Positions 26,926 to 34,138 of a stretch of 64,000 nucleotides of DNA are shown one piece after another (the first letter of the stretch is position 1; the number at the start of each line of letters is the position of its first letter). Both the position numbers and the translations under genes were made by a program. Under the pieces are notes generated by a model. The model was not told where the DNA came from. It saw only the letters and a program-made list of their open reading frames with translations, and did no database searches. This stretch comes from a virus: positions 1 to 64,000 of the IMG/VR virus record IMGVR_UViG_3300021168_000026; one strand, given 5' to 3'.

Positions 26926-26987
26926 GCCCCTATCGAAGCTCTGCGCGCCCCGCGCTCTCCAGCCGCGCCCCCCGCGCGTCGGTGTGG

Positions 26988-27020
26988 CGGCTCCTAGACG
27001 CCTGGAGCCGTGGTGTTTTT
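26988..27020 (+). terminator. Weak rho-independent terminator
   Basis: CGGCTCC (26988-26994) pairs with GGAGCCG (27004-27010), 9-nt loop, followed after four bases by six T. It would end transcripts of the VapE-SET block. Confidence 0.5.
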
Positions 27021-27109
27021 TCTCGGATGGCCCGTCATCGGCTATGGAAACAGCACCGTAAGCTATGCTGTCCTCTGTGCCTTCGGGGCTACAGCCGTAG
27101 CCTCTTCCC

Positions 27110-27138
27110 TTGACGCACCCCCAGCACTGTGCCAAGCT
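27110..27138 (+). promoter_or_regulatory. Candidate promoter TTGACG-17-CAAGCT
   Basis: TTGACG (27110-27115), 17-nt spacer, CAAGCT (27133-27138). The -10 resembles the TAAGCT boxes elsewhere. It lies about 45 nt before a strong terminator, so the predicted transcript is a short RNA. Confidence 0.45.
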
Positions 27139-27144
27139 ACCGCT

Positions 27145-27221
27145 CGTACCGACAATCTCCCTTGTTTGGTGCGCCCCGCTACCGGCTGCCCCGACTCCAC
27201 TCCGGGCAGCCGGTTTTTTTT
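27145..27221 (+). ncRNA. Candidate small RNA (~77 nt)
   Basis: Between the promoter-like pair and the terminator. It would fold into one bulged hairpin (ACCGACAA / TTGTTTGGT, loop TCTCCC) and the terminator hairpin. No ORF of note. Start site approximate. Confidence 0.4.
27182..27221 (+). terminator. Strong rho-independent terminator
   Basis: Perfect 10-bp stem CCGGCTGCCC (27182-27191) / GGGCAGCCGG (27204-27213), 12-nt loop, then eight T (27214-27221). Confidence 0.9.
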
Positions 27222-27361
27222 GGCGAAGCAGCAAGGGGTAAAAAGAGCGTCTCAGACTTGCAAAAGTTTTCTAGCGCGCTTAGGCTCTCCTTTCCGCTGG
27301 CCGACACGTCTCGTCTCCGCCAAGCGATGTCTCGGGCGCAACCCCAAACAAGAGGTAGAGG

Positions 27362-28150
27362 ATGCCGTTACCCGCAAGTCAGCTAGAGCGTGACCCTTTC
27401 CTGCGGCTGCTTTTGCTAGGGGCCCCGAAGGCCGGCAAAAGCACCGCGGCCATCGCAACTTCACCTGGGCCAGTGAGGGTACTGCTCTGCGAAGATCAGT
27501 CAGCTCTTCGTGGAGCTAAGCGTCTGACGAGCAACTTCGACTTCGAGCCGATCGGCGGCTGGAACTCAATGCAGTCGGCGATGGCCGAGGCTCGCAAAGA
27601 CGCCGAGGCTGGGAAGATTCGCACAGTAGTCATCGACCCGCTGAGCGACTTTGCCGATCGCGTCTTGCGGGAGGCCTTCAAGAACAACCTTACCAAGGAC
27701 GGCAATGAAGACGGCCGCAAGGCCTACCCTGAGTGCACCAAGCGCCTGAAGCATCTTGCCGAACAGATTTTCATGCTCCCCTGCCACGCGGTAGTGATCT
27801 GCCACTACATGGAGCTCGGTGGCGAGACTGGAGAGGGGATCGAGAAGACTGGGAAGGGGATTGTACCTTTGCTCCCCGGTCAGGCGCGGGCCGTTATGGC
27901 GGCCAAGTTTGTCGACGTCATTTGGATGGATGTCAGGCAGGTCAATGGTAAGTCAGAGCGGGTGTTCGTGACCGGTCCTGAAGGCGCCTGGGGCCCCGGC
28001 TGCCGCTCGCTGAGTGGAACCCACGTACTGCCCGCGGATGTGGGGGAGCTCATCAAGCTGTTTGAGGAAGACTGGAAGCCCGCCAAGAAGCCTGCGTTGG
28101 TGAGACCAAACAACTCAAGGCCGAGCCCTCAACCCCCGGTGCGCCGATGA
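27362..28150 (+). CDS. Sak4-like RecA-fold ATPase (AAA_24 phage nucleotide-binding protein)
   Basis: 262 residues. Walker A GAPKAGKST (about 19-27), Walker B RTVVIDPLSDF (about 95-105), then VVICHYMELGGETGEG. This is the single-RecA-core arrangement of phage AAA_24/Sak4 recombinases, which anneal or exchange strands with a phage SSB. The DUF669-type SSB at 28569 and the Fe-S nuclease at 22871 complete the usual set. The C-terminal ~20 residues are Pro/Lys-rich. AGAGG precedes the ATG. Confidence 0.85.
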   Translation: MPLPASQLERDPFLRLLLLGAPKAGKSTAAIATSPGPVRVLLCEDQSALRGAKRLTSNFDFEPIGGWNSMQSAMAEARKDAEAGKIRTVVIDPLSDFADRVLREAFKNNLTKDGNEDGRKAYPECTKRLKHLAEQIFMLPCHAVVICHYMELGGETGEGIEKTGKGIVPLLPGQARAVMAAKFVDVIWMDVRQVNGKSERVFVTGPEGAWGPGCRSLSGTHVLPADVGELIKLFEEDWKPAKKPALVRPNNSRPSPQPPVRR

Positions 28151-28512
28151 GCATCGGTAAGAACCTACCTCTTGATGAGAAGCTGTCTAAACTCTTGGAG
28201 CAAGCCCGCAACTTGCCTCCAATGACTGAGGAACAGCTCTGGGAGCAGCGAATCTCATTCGCGTACGGCAATCTATCGCTCGATAAGGCTGAAGACGTAG
28301 ATCGGCCCGAGTTTGAGGCCAACGCGTGGAAGTTCGCCTGGCGCAAATCTCAGGAGCGCATCTCCACTCTTAGAAATGGGCTGATGGAACTCGAAATGGT
28401 GTTCCGCACTATAGGTGAGCGTCATCCTCCCCATGCGGGGGACCACAACGCTTATCTAGGTGAAGCGAATAGTATCAAACGCCTTCTTGAAGAAGATTCC
28501 AAGCTCCGGTAG
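28147..28512 (+). CDS. Hypothetical helical protein (121 aa)
   Basis: ATGA overlap with the ATPase gene and placed before the SSB gene. Charged helices (LDEKLSKLLEQARNLPPMTE, ANSIKRLLEEDSKLR). Possibly an accessory of the recombinase; not recognised. Confidence 0.6.
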   Translation: MSIGKNLPLDEKLSKLLEQARNLPPMTEEQLWEQRISFAYGNLSLDKAEDVDRPEFEANAWKFAWRKSQERISTLRNGLMELEMVFRTIGERHPPHAGDHNAYLGEANSIKRLLEEDSKLR

Positions 28513-28568
28513 CGGGGCTTGTTGCAACCGAAACAACTGAAACATCCAAACAAGCAGAGAACAAGCAC

Positions 28569-29168
28569 ATGCCGAGCAATCATCAGCAGACCAATCAAGA
28601 ACGCGTCATGGACTTTCAGCCGGTCGATTTCGACGGCGGTGAAGTGGAAGCCGATGCAGCCCCCGGCTGCTACGAGGCCATTATCGAAGAGGTCAAGATC
28701 TCCAAGACGAGCAAGGACTCCTTCCCGATGGCCATCCTGGAGTGGAAGCTCAACTCCTCTGTCGAGGAGGAGCCCACGGCCGAGCAAGAGAAGAGTGTGG
28801 GTGCGACTGTCGCCGACTTTCTCGTCTTCTTCCCCAAGGGCGACAAGCGCGGCAAGATGGGCATCATCCGCCGCAACAAGCTTTTTGAGATGCTCGGGAT
28901 TGATACCGACGTCATCCCGCAGCGCATCCAGAGCAAGGCCGACTTCAAGGACTTCGCTGGGGCGCTCAAGGGCCAGAGCATGCAGTTGTGGGTCACCAGC
29001 AAGACCGACCAGGACAGCGGTGAGGTTCGTACCGGTGTGCAGTACACGGCACCCAAGGGTTCGAATGGAGCTAATACGAGTGAGGCTGATGAGCCGGCGC
29101 CTACTCCGATGAAGAGGAGCGCGGCACCGGCCAAGAACGGCAACGGGAAGAAGCCCGCGCGCCGCTAA
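28569..29168 (+). CDS. DUF669-type single-stranded DNA-binding protein
   Basis: 199 residues (186 if the ATG at 28608, MDFQPVDFDGG, is used). GCYEAIIEEVKISKTSKDSF, ILEWKLN and IIRRNKLFEMLGID follow the DUF669 pattern, an OB-like fold that binds ssDNA beside Sak4 ATPases. An acidic/Lys-rich disordered C-tail (KRSAAPAKNGNGKKPARR) replaces the usual acidic SSB tail. The 56-nt leader is A/C-rich with no clear AGGAG. Confidence 0.8.
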   Translation: MPSNHQQTNQERVMDFQPVDFDGGEVEADAAPGCYEAIIEEVKISKTSKDSFPMAILEWKLNSSVEEEPTAEQEKSVGATVADFLVFFPKGDKRGKMGIIRRNKLFEMLGIDTDVIPQRIQSKADFKDFAGALKGQSMQLWVTSKTDQDSGEVRTGVQYTAPKGSNGANTSEADEPAPTPMKRSAAPAKNGNGKKPARR

Positions 29169-29502
29169 GACCCGAATTGGCCTAGGGGTGAGAGCCTCTA
29201 TGTCAACTCAAGCCGCGCTGGCCGGTCCGGGAAAGCCAGCCCTAATTTTGAGGCAGTTCCCACAGATACAAGAGTGAGAGTCTGAAAGTGCGAATTGACG
29301 CAGATAGCAGTGCCTCCTGATAGGGGCCGATAAAAACTCGCGACAGCTATCAAGGCCGCCGTGTAAGCGGGAGGGCAAGATTTATCACTGCGCGGGGATA
29401 ACAGGCCCGCCTCCACGTCGGTTGGAGCTCAAAGACACCGACACTTGGGGAGTAGGTATAAACAGGCCTGCCCGGAGTTCGATCCTCTGGCTCTCCTCTA
29501 CT
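29169..29502. other. 334-bp intergenic region before the UDG fragment
   Basis: No credible ORF. Base composition is lower in GC than the genes around it. Its right end holds a tRNA-like fold (29447-29497). I see no terminator with a T-run and no clear promoter. Confidence 0.5.
29447..29497 (+). other. Truncated tRNA-like structure
   Basis: GGGGAGT (29447-29453) pairs over 7 bp (two G-T wobbles) with GCTCTCC (29490-29496). Directly inside is a T-arm: stem CGGAG/CTCTG around the loop TTCGATC (29478-29484). Only 19 nt separate the acceptor from the T-arm, so there is no anticodon arm and no CCA. It looks like a tRNA remnant or tRNA-like element, not a working tRNA. Confidence 0.4.
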
Positions 29503-29622
29503 ATGATTGACTTTGATCCAAAGAGCCTGGGGGCTAGGTGCAATGAATGCCCGCTCCGAGGCTCTAAGCCTGTTCCCCCGGCACCCGCTGAAGGCAAACC
29601 CAAATTCATCACCTCGACATGA
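29503..29622 (+). pseudogene. Truncated 5' copy of the family 4 UDG gene
   Basis: 39 codons from ATG 29503. Residues 5-36 match residues 7-38 of the UDG at 30134 at 23 of 32 positions (for example LGARCNECPLRG against LGAKCNECPLRG), including the first Fe-S cysteines. The frame then breaks at TST-stop, where the HNH endonuclease gene begins by ATGA overlap. This looks like the original start of the UDG gene, cut by the endonuclease insertion. Confidence 0.8.
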
Positions 29623-30247
29623 ACAACTATAAACCTCGACAAAAGTCGCCTGCATACTGGCGCGATATGCCTTTCGAAGACCGATTCTGGGGTCGTGTTC
29701 GTAAGGGGCCAGGGTGTTGGGTTTGGTTAGGATCATGCTCCGGAAGAGGGTACGGTAGTTTATCGTTCGAAGGTAAAAGGAGCGCTAGGGCCCACAGAGT
29801 ATCGTGGGTACTAGCCAACGGCCCTATACCTGATGGCTTGTTCGTATGCCATAAGTGCGATAATCCTCCCTGTGTGCGGCTCGACCATCTTTTTTTAGGG
29901 ACGCACGATGAAAACATGACCGATATGACCGATAAGGGTCGTCGGTTCAATAATTTTGCGGTAAACGTCTACCCTCATCCGGGGGAATCGAACGGTTTTG
30001 CCAAACTAACAGAGGTTGAGGTTCGTACGATACGGCAGATGTATAGTGGTAGAGGGGGTTGGACGTTTCAAAAACTAGCCGACAAATTCCACGTTAGCAA
30101 AAAACTCATTCTACTTATCGTGCACCGGAGAGCATGGACGCACGTGGAGTAGACCCCCGAGAGCTCGGGGCTAAATGTAATGAGTGTCCACTTCGTGGAG
30201 CTAAGCCAGTACCGCCATCGTCAGCCGAAGGCAAAACTAGATTCGTG
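29515..30247 (+). repeat. Recoded 32-codon duplication flanking the HNH gene
   Basis: 29515-29610 and 30152-30247 encode 32 aligned residues with 23 identical, but 15 of those 23 use a different synonymous codon. The HNH gene lies between them. This is protein-level duplication with nucleotide recoding, not a simple DNA repeat. Confidence 0.8.
29619..30152 (+). CDS. HNH homing endonuclease
   Basis: 177 residues. CWVWLGSCSGRGYGSLSFEG, AHRVSW, VCHKCDNPPCVRLDHLFLGT and HDENMTDM are the HNH_3-type core (His, zinc Cys pair, then Asp-His/Asn). A C-terminal DNA-binding region (FAKLTEVEVRTIRQMYSG, QKLADKFHVSKKLI) is a NUMOD-like helix-turn-helix. Free-standing phage homing endonuclease, inserted at the 5' end of the UDG gene and overlapping the recoded copy by 19 nt. 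Base use is more AT-rich than its surroundings. Confidence 0.9.
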   Translation: MNNYKPRQKSPAYWRDMPFEDRFWGRVRKGPGCWVWLGSCSGRGYGSLSFEGKRSARAHRVSWVLANGPIPDGLFVCHKCDNPPCVRLDHLFLGTHDENMTDMTDKGRRFNNFAVNVYPHPGESNGFAKLTEVEVRTIRQMYSGRGGWTFQKLADKFHVSKKLILLIVHRRAWTHVE

Positions 30248-31147
30248 ATTATAGGAGAAAGCCCAGGTAGATTAGAGGTCACTAAGCAAATGCCATTTGT
30301 TGGACCTAGCGGCCGGTTGTTGAATAGAGCTCTAGAAAAGGCAGGCCTAGATCGATCTGAGGCATTTGTAACTAACGCATTTATTTGCAGACCAGACGAT
30401 GACAGGCCCGACATCAAGCTCGCCGCCACGTCGTGCTGCGCACCTCGGCTGGCCAACGAGCTAGCCGCGCTTGGCAAAAAGAAACTGCCCGTCTTAGCTC
30501 TAGGCCAGTGGGCAGCGCGGTCCGTCCTGGGCGTCAAGACGATCATGAAGACGCGCGGGTTCGTCTGGGAGACACCGGCTATTGAGGAGGCCAAGCTCCT
30601 CTCGGTGAGGAAGAACATCGCTAAGCTCAGGGCCTCGGTGCGAGCCAAACCGACCGCCAAGGCCAAGGATAACCTCACCAAGGCCAAGCGCGCTCTTTAT
30701 TTGCTAGAGGCTAGGGCTACCTACGCCGGTAGGACCGTCATCCCGAGCATCCACCCGGCCTTCATCCTGCGCGGCGCTGATGGGTGGTATCCGGTGATGA
30801 TCACCGACTTCAAGCGGTTTCGTCACTTGCTTGACGGCAAGTTGAAGTTGGAGGATGACGTCTCCTACATTGTCGTATCCTCGGTAAAAGATATCAAGCG
30901 GGAACTGGCCAAGCTTGATCGGGAGGTGGTCGTAGACGTCGAGACAGGTGGTCCTGATGCGCTCAACGATGAGTTGAAGTGCGTGGGGGTCGGAGACCAT
31001 ATCTCCGGGCGCCCGGTTGTGATGATCTGGCCCTGGAAAAGAAGTCTAGGGCCCGCGCTTCGCCAGGCGTTGAGGAAGCATGTTGTCATCACACACTTTG
31101 GGCCGCAATTCGATCACATTGTACTTCACCGAGAGGGAGCTTGGTGA
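30134..31147 (+). CDS. Family 4 uracil-DNA glycosylase fused to a 3'-5' exonuclease N-terminal half
   Basis: 337 residues. The UDG part (about 1-230) shows CNECPLR, FVIIGESPGRLEV, FVGPSGRLLNRAL, FICRPDDD and SIHPAFILRG, with Cys for a 4Fe-4S cluster. The rest starts a Pol I-type exonuclease: VVVDVETGG (Exo I, DxE) and ITHFGPQFDHIVLHREG (Exo II). It stops there; Exo III lies in the next ORF, joined by TGATG. UDG-exo-PolA in one chain is known from SPO1-like phages; here it is split. The first ~85 codons are visibly AT-richer (hand count 88 G/C of 180 at 30181-30360). Confidence 0.85.
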   Translation: MDARGVDPRELGAKCNECPLRGAKPVPPSSAEGKTRFVIIGESPGRLEVTKQMPFVGPSGRLLNRALEKAGLDRSEAFVTNAFICRPDDDRPDIKLAATSCCAPRLANELAALGKKKLPVLALGQWAARSVLGVKTIMKTRGFVWETPAIEEAKLLSVRKNIAKLRASVRAKPTAKAKDNLTKAKRALYLLEARATYAGRTVIPSIHPAFILRGADGWYPVMITDFKRFRHLLDGKLKLEDDVSYIVVSSVKDIKRELAKLDREVVVDVETGGPDALNDELKCVGVGDHISGRPVVMIWPWKRSLGPALRQALRKHVVITHFGPQFDHIVLHREGAW

Positions 31148-32715
31148 TGGACCAGTTATGGGAGGACACACTATTAGCGCACCACTGTTTTGCTTCGCAT
31201 CTACCAAAGTCTCTCTCACATGTAGCTTCAGTCTATTGTAACGCGGAACCCTGGAAGATACTTCACGGCAAGAGTGCAGGTGAAGAGAAGGGCGAGGCTC
31301 CCTGGGATAGCGACGACGTCTCCAATCTTCTTCTTTATTGTAGCAAAGATGTAAAATTGGATGCGCTTGCGTGGCAGCGCATGAAGCCAGACTTGGCTCC
31401 AGAGCGCAAAGTCTATGAGTCTGACAAACGGATGGCCCTTCTCTGCCGCGGTATGACCGAGGTCGGCATCGGTTTCGATACCGCCAAGCGCGATGAGCTC
31501 GCGAGTCACCTTAGAGCCCGTAAGAGGGGTCTGCTTGGGGAGATGCGCCAGCTCGTTGGCCCGAACTTTCACCCAGCCCGGCTGGGGGATGTGCGGCGGG
31601 CCTTGTTCGTCACCTTCCGCGGGCCGATGCTCTACCCCACCAAGACGGGCCTGGCTTCAACTTCAAATCTGACCTTGGAGGCCGTGAAGGTCCTCGATAC
31701 CCGCGCTGGCCACCTCGCTGACCTTCTTCTCCGATGGCGCGCGTGCGCCAAGACGCTCGGCTCCTACGTCGAGAACTACGAGCCGGGGAGGGATGGCCGG
31801 ATCCACGCGCAGTGGAAGCTCGGGCCTGTGACGGGCAGGTTGGCGGGGCCACTCATGACCCTGCCTCGATATGGGGATGATTGGGAGACGCACGTCCGAG
31901 GGATGTACGTCGCCGACAAGAGCAAGCGTAGATCCAAGCGCCCTCGGATTGTGGCGCAGATTCATGACGCTGCGATCATCGAGTTCGACGGCCAGCTTTT
32001 CTACTACGACCTCTCGCAGTGCGAGGCCCGGTTGGCGGCCTACTTCTCCGGCGACGAGAACCTCATCAAGGCGTGCGAGAAAGACATCCATACCGAGAAC
32101 GCCAAGGTCGTATTTGCTGACATACCCGAGGCGATGGCCAAACTCAATAAGGCCTACGAGCTTTCCCCGTTTCTCGATAACCACGGTAAGCCTCTGAAGT
32201 GGAAGGCCGTCACCGGCAAAAATGGTGGCTGCAAAGACGAGCGCGACATCACGAAGAACTGCGGATTTTGTGTCTGGTATGAAGGTACGGCGGAGCGCGC
32301 TCTAGCTACCCTCAAGGCTGCGGGCAAACGGGCCACCCTGGCCGCGTGCGAGGAGTTCGTCCGCCGCTTCCACTCCCGGTACACTCGTTACTACGAGTTT
32401 ATCGATGAGAATGAGGCTTTCTGCAAGCAGCACGGCTACCTGCGGAGCGTCATCTTGGGTAGGATCAGCTGGCTCGGGTGGCATGCCAAGCGAACTGACA
32501 TTTCCAACCGGCCTATCCAGGGTGGTATCGCGGATATACACAACGATCGCCTACCGCGGATCGAGGACCGGCTGAAGGGATGTAAGAGCGTTGACCGGCT
32601 TGAAAAACTGGTCAGGGATGTCTGGGCCGAACCTATCAAAGTGCCGCACAACGGCCTTGAATTCGTGATGCCGATTGACTTCAAGACTGGAGAAAGGTGG
32701 AGTGACTTCGGATGA
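31147..32715 (+). CDS. Family A DNA polymerase with rearranged palm (motif C before motif A)
   Basis: 522 residues from the TGATG overlap. It begins with the rest of the exonuclease (DTLLAHHCFAS and Exo III YCSKDVKLDA), then the thumb and GPVTGRLAGPLMTLPR. Motif A is YYDLSQCEARLAAY (Asp288), motif B RDITKNCGFCVWYEG (Arg366, Lys370, Tyr378). The HD motif usually called C (VAQIHDAAIIE, His273-Asp274) is 14 residues before motif A. At the normal C site (about residues 476-485, between IEDRL and DRLEKLVRDVW) there is no HD. The C-terminus PIDFKTGERWSDFG is normal for the family. Confidence 0.85.
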   Translation: MDQLWEDTLLAHHCFASHLPKSLSHVASVYCNAEPWKILHGKSAGEEKGEAPWDSDDVSNLLLYCSKDVKLDALAWQRMKPDLAPERKVYESDKRMALLCRGMTEVGIGFDTAKRDELASHLRARKRGLLGEMRQLVGPNFHPARLGDVRRALFVTFRGPMLYPTKTGLASTSNLTLEAVKVLDTRAGHLADLLLRWRACAKTLGSYVENYEPGRDGRIHAQWKLGPVTGRLAGPLMTLPRYGDDWETHVRGMYVADKSKRRSKRPRIVAQIHDAAIIEFDGQLFYYDLSQCEARLAAYFSGDENLIKACEKDIHTENAKVVFADIPEAMAKLNKAYELSPFLDNHGKPLKWKAVTGKNGGCKDERDITKNCGFCVWYEGTAERALATLKAAGKRATLAACEEFVRRFHSRYTRYYEFIDENEAFCKQHGYLRSVILGRISWLGWHAKRTDISNRPIQGGIADIHNDRLPRIEDRLKGCKSVDRLEKLVRDVWAEPIKVPHNGLEFVMPIDFKTGERWSDFG

Positions 32716-32924
32716 GTAGGGTGCGCATCTGGCATATATGGGTCGATGAGTGGGCGGCGACCGGCGAGCGAGGCGGTAAGATGTTTGTAGCCAGCGTCCG
32801 GGCGACTACCTTCAGAGCCGCGTGCCGGAAGCACTACGCGGGTAACCTAGACTACAACGTCAAGCACAACACTTACTGGGGGATCAGGCTGTACAGCGGA
32901 AGGGCTCCAGAATGGGCAAGCTAA
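32712..32924 (+). CDS. Hypothetical protein (70 aa)
   Basis: ATGA overlap with the polymerase. Small alpha/beta protein: VRIWHIWVDEW, ATTFRAACRKHYAGNL, TYWGIRLYSG, an arrangement seen in several short phage proteins of unknown role. Trp-rich. Confidence 0.65.
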   Translation: MSRVRIWHIWVDEWAATGERGGKMFVASVRATTFRAACRKHYAGNLDYNVKHNTYWGIRLYSGRAPEWAS

Positions 32925-33211
32925 CACCAGAAGAAAAGACGATGCTCGAAGAGCTCCTAGGCTTCTCCCTAGAGAAGGAAGACGCGCGCATCGACGAGAA
33001 GGCATTCCAACAGATGCTCGACCGAGGCTTCGCGCTGACTGAGAAGCAGGCCAAGTGGGTCAGGGGCGTCTACGATCGGGTATTCGATAAACCAAGCTAT
33101 GAGAACCTATTCAGTGCGGGGAAGGTGCCTCTCGGCAAGCCGGTAGAGACCCCAGCGGTCCTTAGAAACCTGCCCAAGAAGCCGCCCAGCCGACCCCCGG
33201 GGGCGCTATGA
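32912..33211 (+). CDS. Hypothetical protein (99 aa)
   Basis: Helical (LTPEEKTMLEELLGFSLEKE, LTEKQAKWVRGVYDRVFDKP) with a Pro-rich tail. The ALTEKQAKWVRG-type segment is common in phage replication-region proteins. Overlaps both neighbours. Confidence 0.65.
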   Translation: MGKLTPEEKTMLEELLGFSLEKEDARIDEKAFQQMLDRGFALTEKQAKWVRGVYDRVFDKPSYENLFSAGKVPLGKPVETPAVLRNLPKKPPSRPPGAL

Positions 33212-33363
33212 GTCTCTGGCAAGACCTTCTTCACAAGTGGAAGCGCCTAGTCTGCGCCTATGTAGGTCACCATGCGATAGAAGGTACAACAAGGATCGGA
33301 AGCCTCCACTTTCACGTTGCGGTCTGCCTTCGGTGTGGTAATACGTTTCCCCGTGGAAGATAG
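33208..33363 (+). CDS. Small HH-CxxC protein (51 aa)
   Basis: ATGA overlap. Sequence includes VGHHAIEG, HFHVAVCLRCGNTF: a His pair and a CxxC that could bind zinc. Recurring type of small phage protein; function unknown. Confidence 0.6.
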   Translation: MSLWQDLLHKWKRLVCAYVGHHAIEGTTRIGSLHFHVAVCLRCGNTFPRGR

Positions 33364-33364
33364 C

Positions 33365-33463
33365 ATGGCCGCCGCCGGGTGGGATCCTAGGTTTGTGTGG
33401 TTTCTAGTCTTCTGCTTCGCGTTCACCGGGGTGTCGCTACTACTAGCGGGTTGGAAGGAGTAG
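33365..33463 (+). CDS. 32-residue membrane peptide
   Basis: One hydrophobic segment (FVWFLVFCFAFTGVSLLLAG) between short polar ends. Starts one nt after the previous stop; next gene starts 3 nt later with GGAAGGAG ahead of it. Confidence 0.5.
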   Translation: MAAAGWDPRFVWFLVFCFAFTGVSLLLAGWKE

Positions 33464-33466
33464 CCG

Positions 33467-33724
33467 ATGAATAAAAAGCCAATGGCACTAGATGACAGGT
33501 ACCCTGGAGAGAACGAACAAGGGGAGTTTTTGTACTCCAATCCAGATCTCTGTCGTGTATGTGGCGGTATGCTCCTGCCAGAGAATCGACGCATTGCCGA
33601 TGGCTGTCCGTGCAACTCCCCTCGTGGCATCAATCACGGGCTTGTGCCCAAAAACACGTGCACGTGCATCGAATGTGATCCGTTGCAAACTGGGTCGACG
33701 CGCTATCCATTTGAGAGTGTATAA
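33467..33724 (+). CDS. Cys-rich small protein (85 aa)
   Basis: Eight Cys in CRVCGGMLLP, CPCNSP and CTCIEC; a probable two-site zinc protein. GGAAGGAG ribosome site at about 33453-33460. Unknown role. Confidence 0.65.
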   Translation: MNKKPMALDDRYPGENEQGEFLYSNPDLCRVCGGMLLPENRRIADGCPCNSPRGINHGLVPKNTCTCIECDPLQTGSTRYPFESV

Positions 33725-33748
33725 GTCGGGCAAGTATAGGAGTGAGTC

Positions 33749-34138
33749 ATGGGAGACACTGTTGAAGTTTTGCAGAGTCGAGAGCGAGCTTCATTCGTAG
33801 CCTGGTGGGAGGCCTACAAGCTCGTCTTGGAGTCGTGCGCCGCGCGAGGGCTTACCGCCGTTGAGGCCGCGGAGTACGCCCACCAAGCCGCGACCGCCGC
33901 GGAGATCGACTACCGCGAGAAGGTCCGGCAGATGAATGAGCGGTGCGAGAAGATCGGCAAGAGCGGCCGGGCTAGCCCGTTGCCTCCACCGCCGGGCCCC
34001 CGGACCTATCCCGGTGTAGGCTCAAGCTCGGGCCTGGGAGCGTTGATCCCGAGTAAGGTGAAAACGGTGGGGCCGATCGCGGGTCAAGGCCCAGAGACGC
34101 CGATGCCGTTTCCCTTGACCAAACCGAAGAGCAAGTAG
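33749..34138 (+). CDS. Hypothetical protein (129 aa)
   Basis: N-terminal helical half (RERASFVAWWEAYKLVLESC, AVEAAEYAHQAATAAE) and a Pro/Gly-rich C-terminal tail (PLPPPPGPRTYPGVG). Soluble. Not recognised. Confidence 0.6.
   Translation: MGDTVEVLQSRERASFVAWWEAYKLVLESCAARGLTAVEAAEYAHQAATAAEIDYREKVRQMNERCEKIGKSGRASPLPPPPGPRTYPGVGSSSGLGALIPSKVKTVGPIAGQGPETPMPFPLTKPKSK

Larger units (their letters stand above)
26926..27361. other. 436-bp intergenic region with two hairpins and a candidate sRNA
   Basis: No convincing gene. ATG 26922 opens a 63-residue Arg/Ser-rich frame in an ATGA overlap, but it reads through the first hairpin and I do not call it. The region holds a weak terminator (26988-27020), a possible promoter (27110-27138) and a strong terminator (27182-27221). 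Ribosome site GAGG for the next gene is at 27357-27360. Confidence 0.6.

Noticed and set aside
26922-27113. 63-codon + ORF in an ATGA overlap after the Cys/His gene
   Set aside because: Reads through a hairpin with a T-run, and is Arg/Ser-rich; the overlap alone is too weak.
29424-29497. Full-length tRNA from GGAGCTC at 29424
   Set aside because: The acceptor would have two mismatches and no D or anticodon arm forms; the shorter 29447 pairing is better.
29503-30247. Group I intron or intein in the UDG gene
   Set aside because: The N-terminal coding part is duplicated on both sides of the HNH gene, so splicing would not restore a single reading frame; no intein ends (Cys/HN) seen.
31663-32184. 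Minus ORF inside the polymerase gene
   Set aside because: Fully antisense to conserved polymerase motifs.
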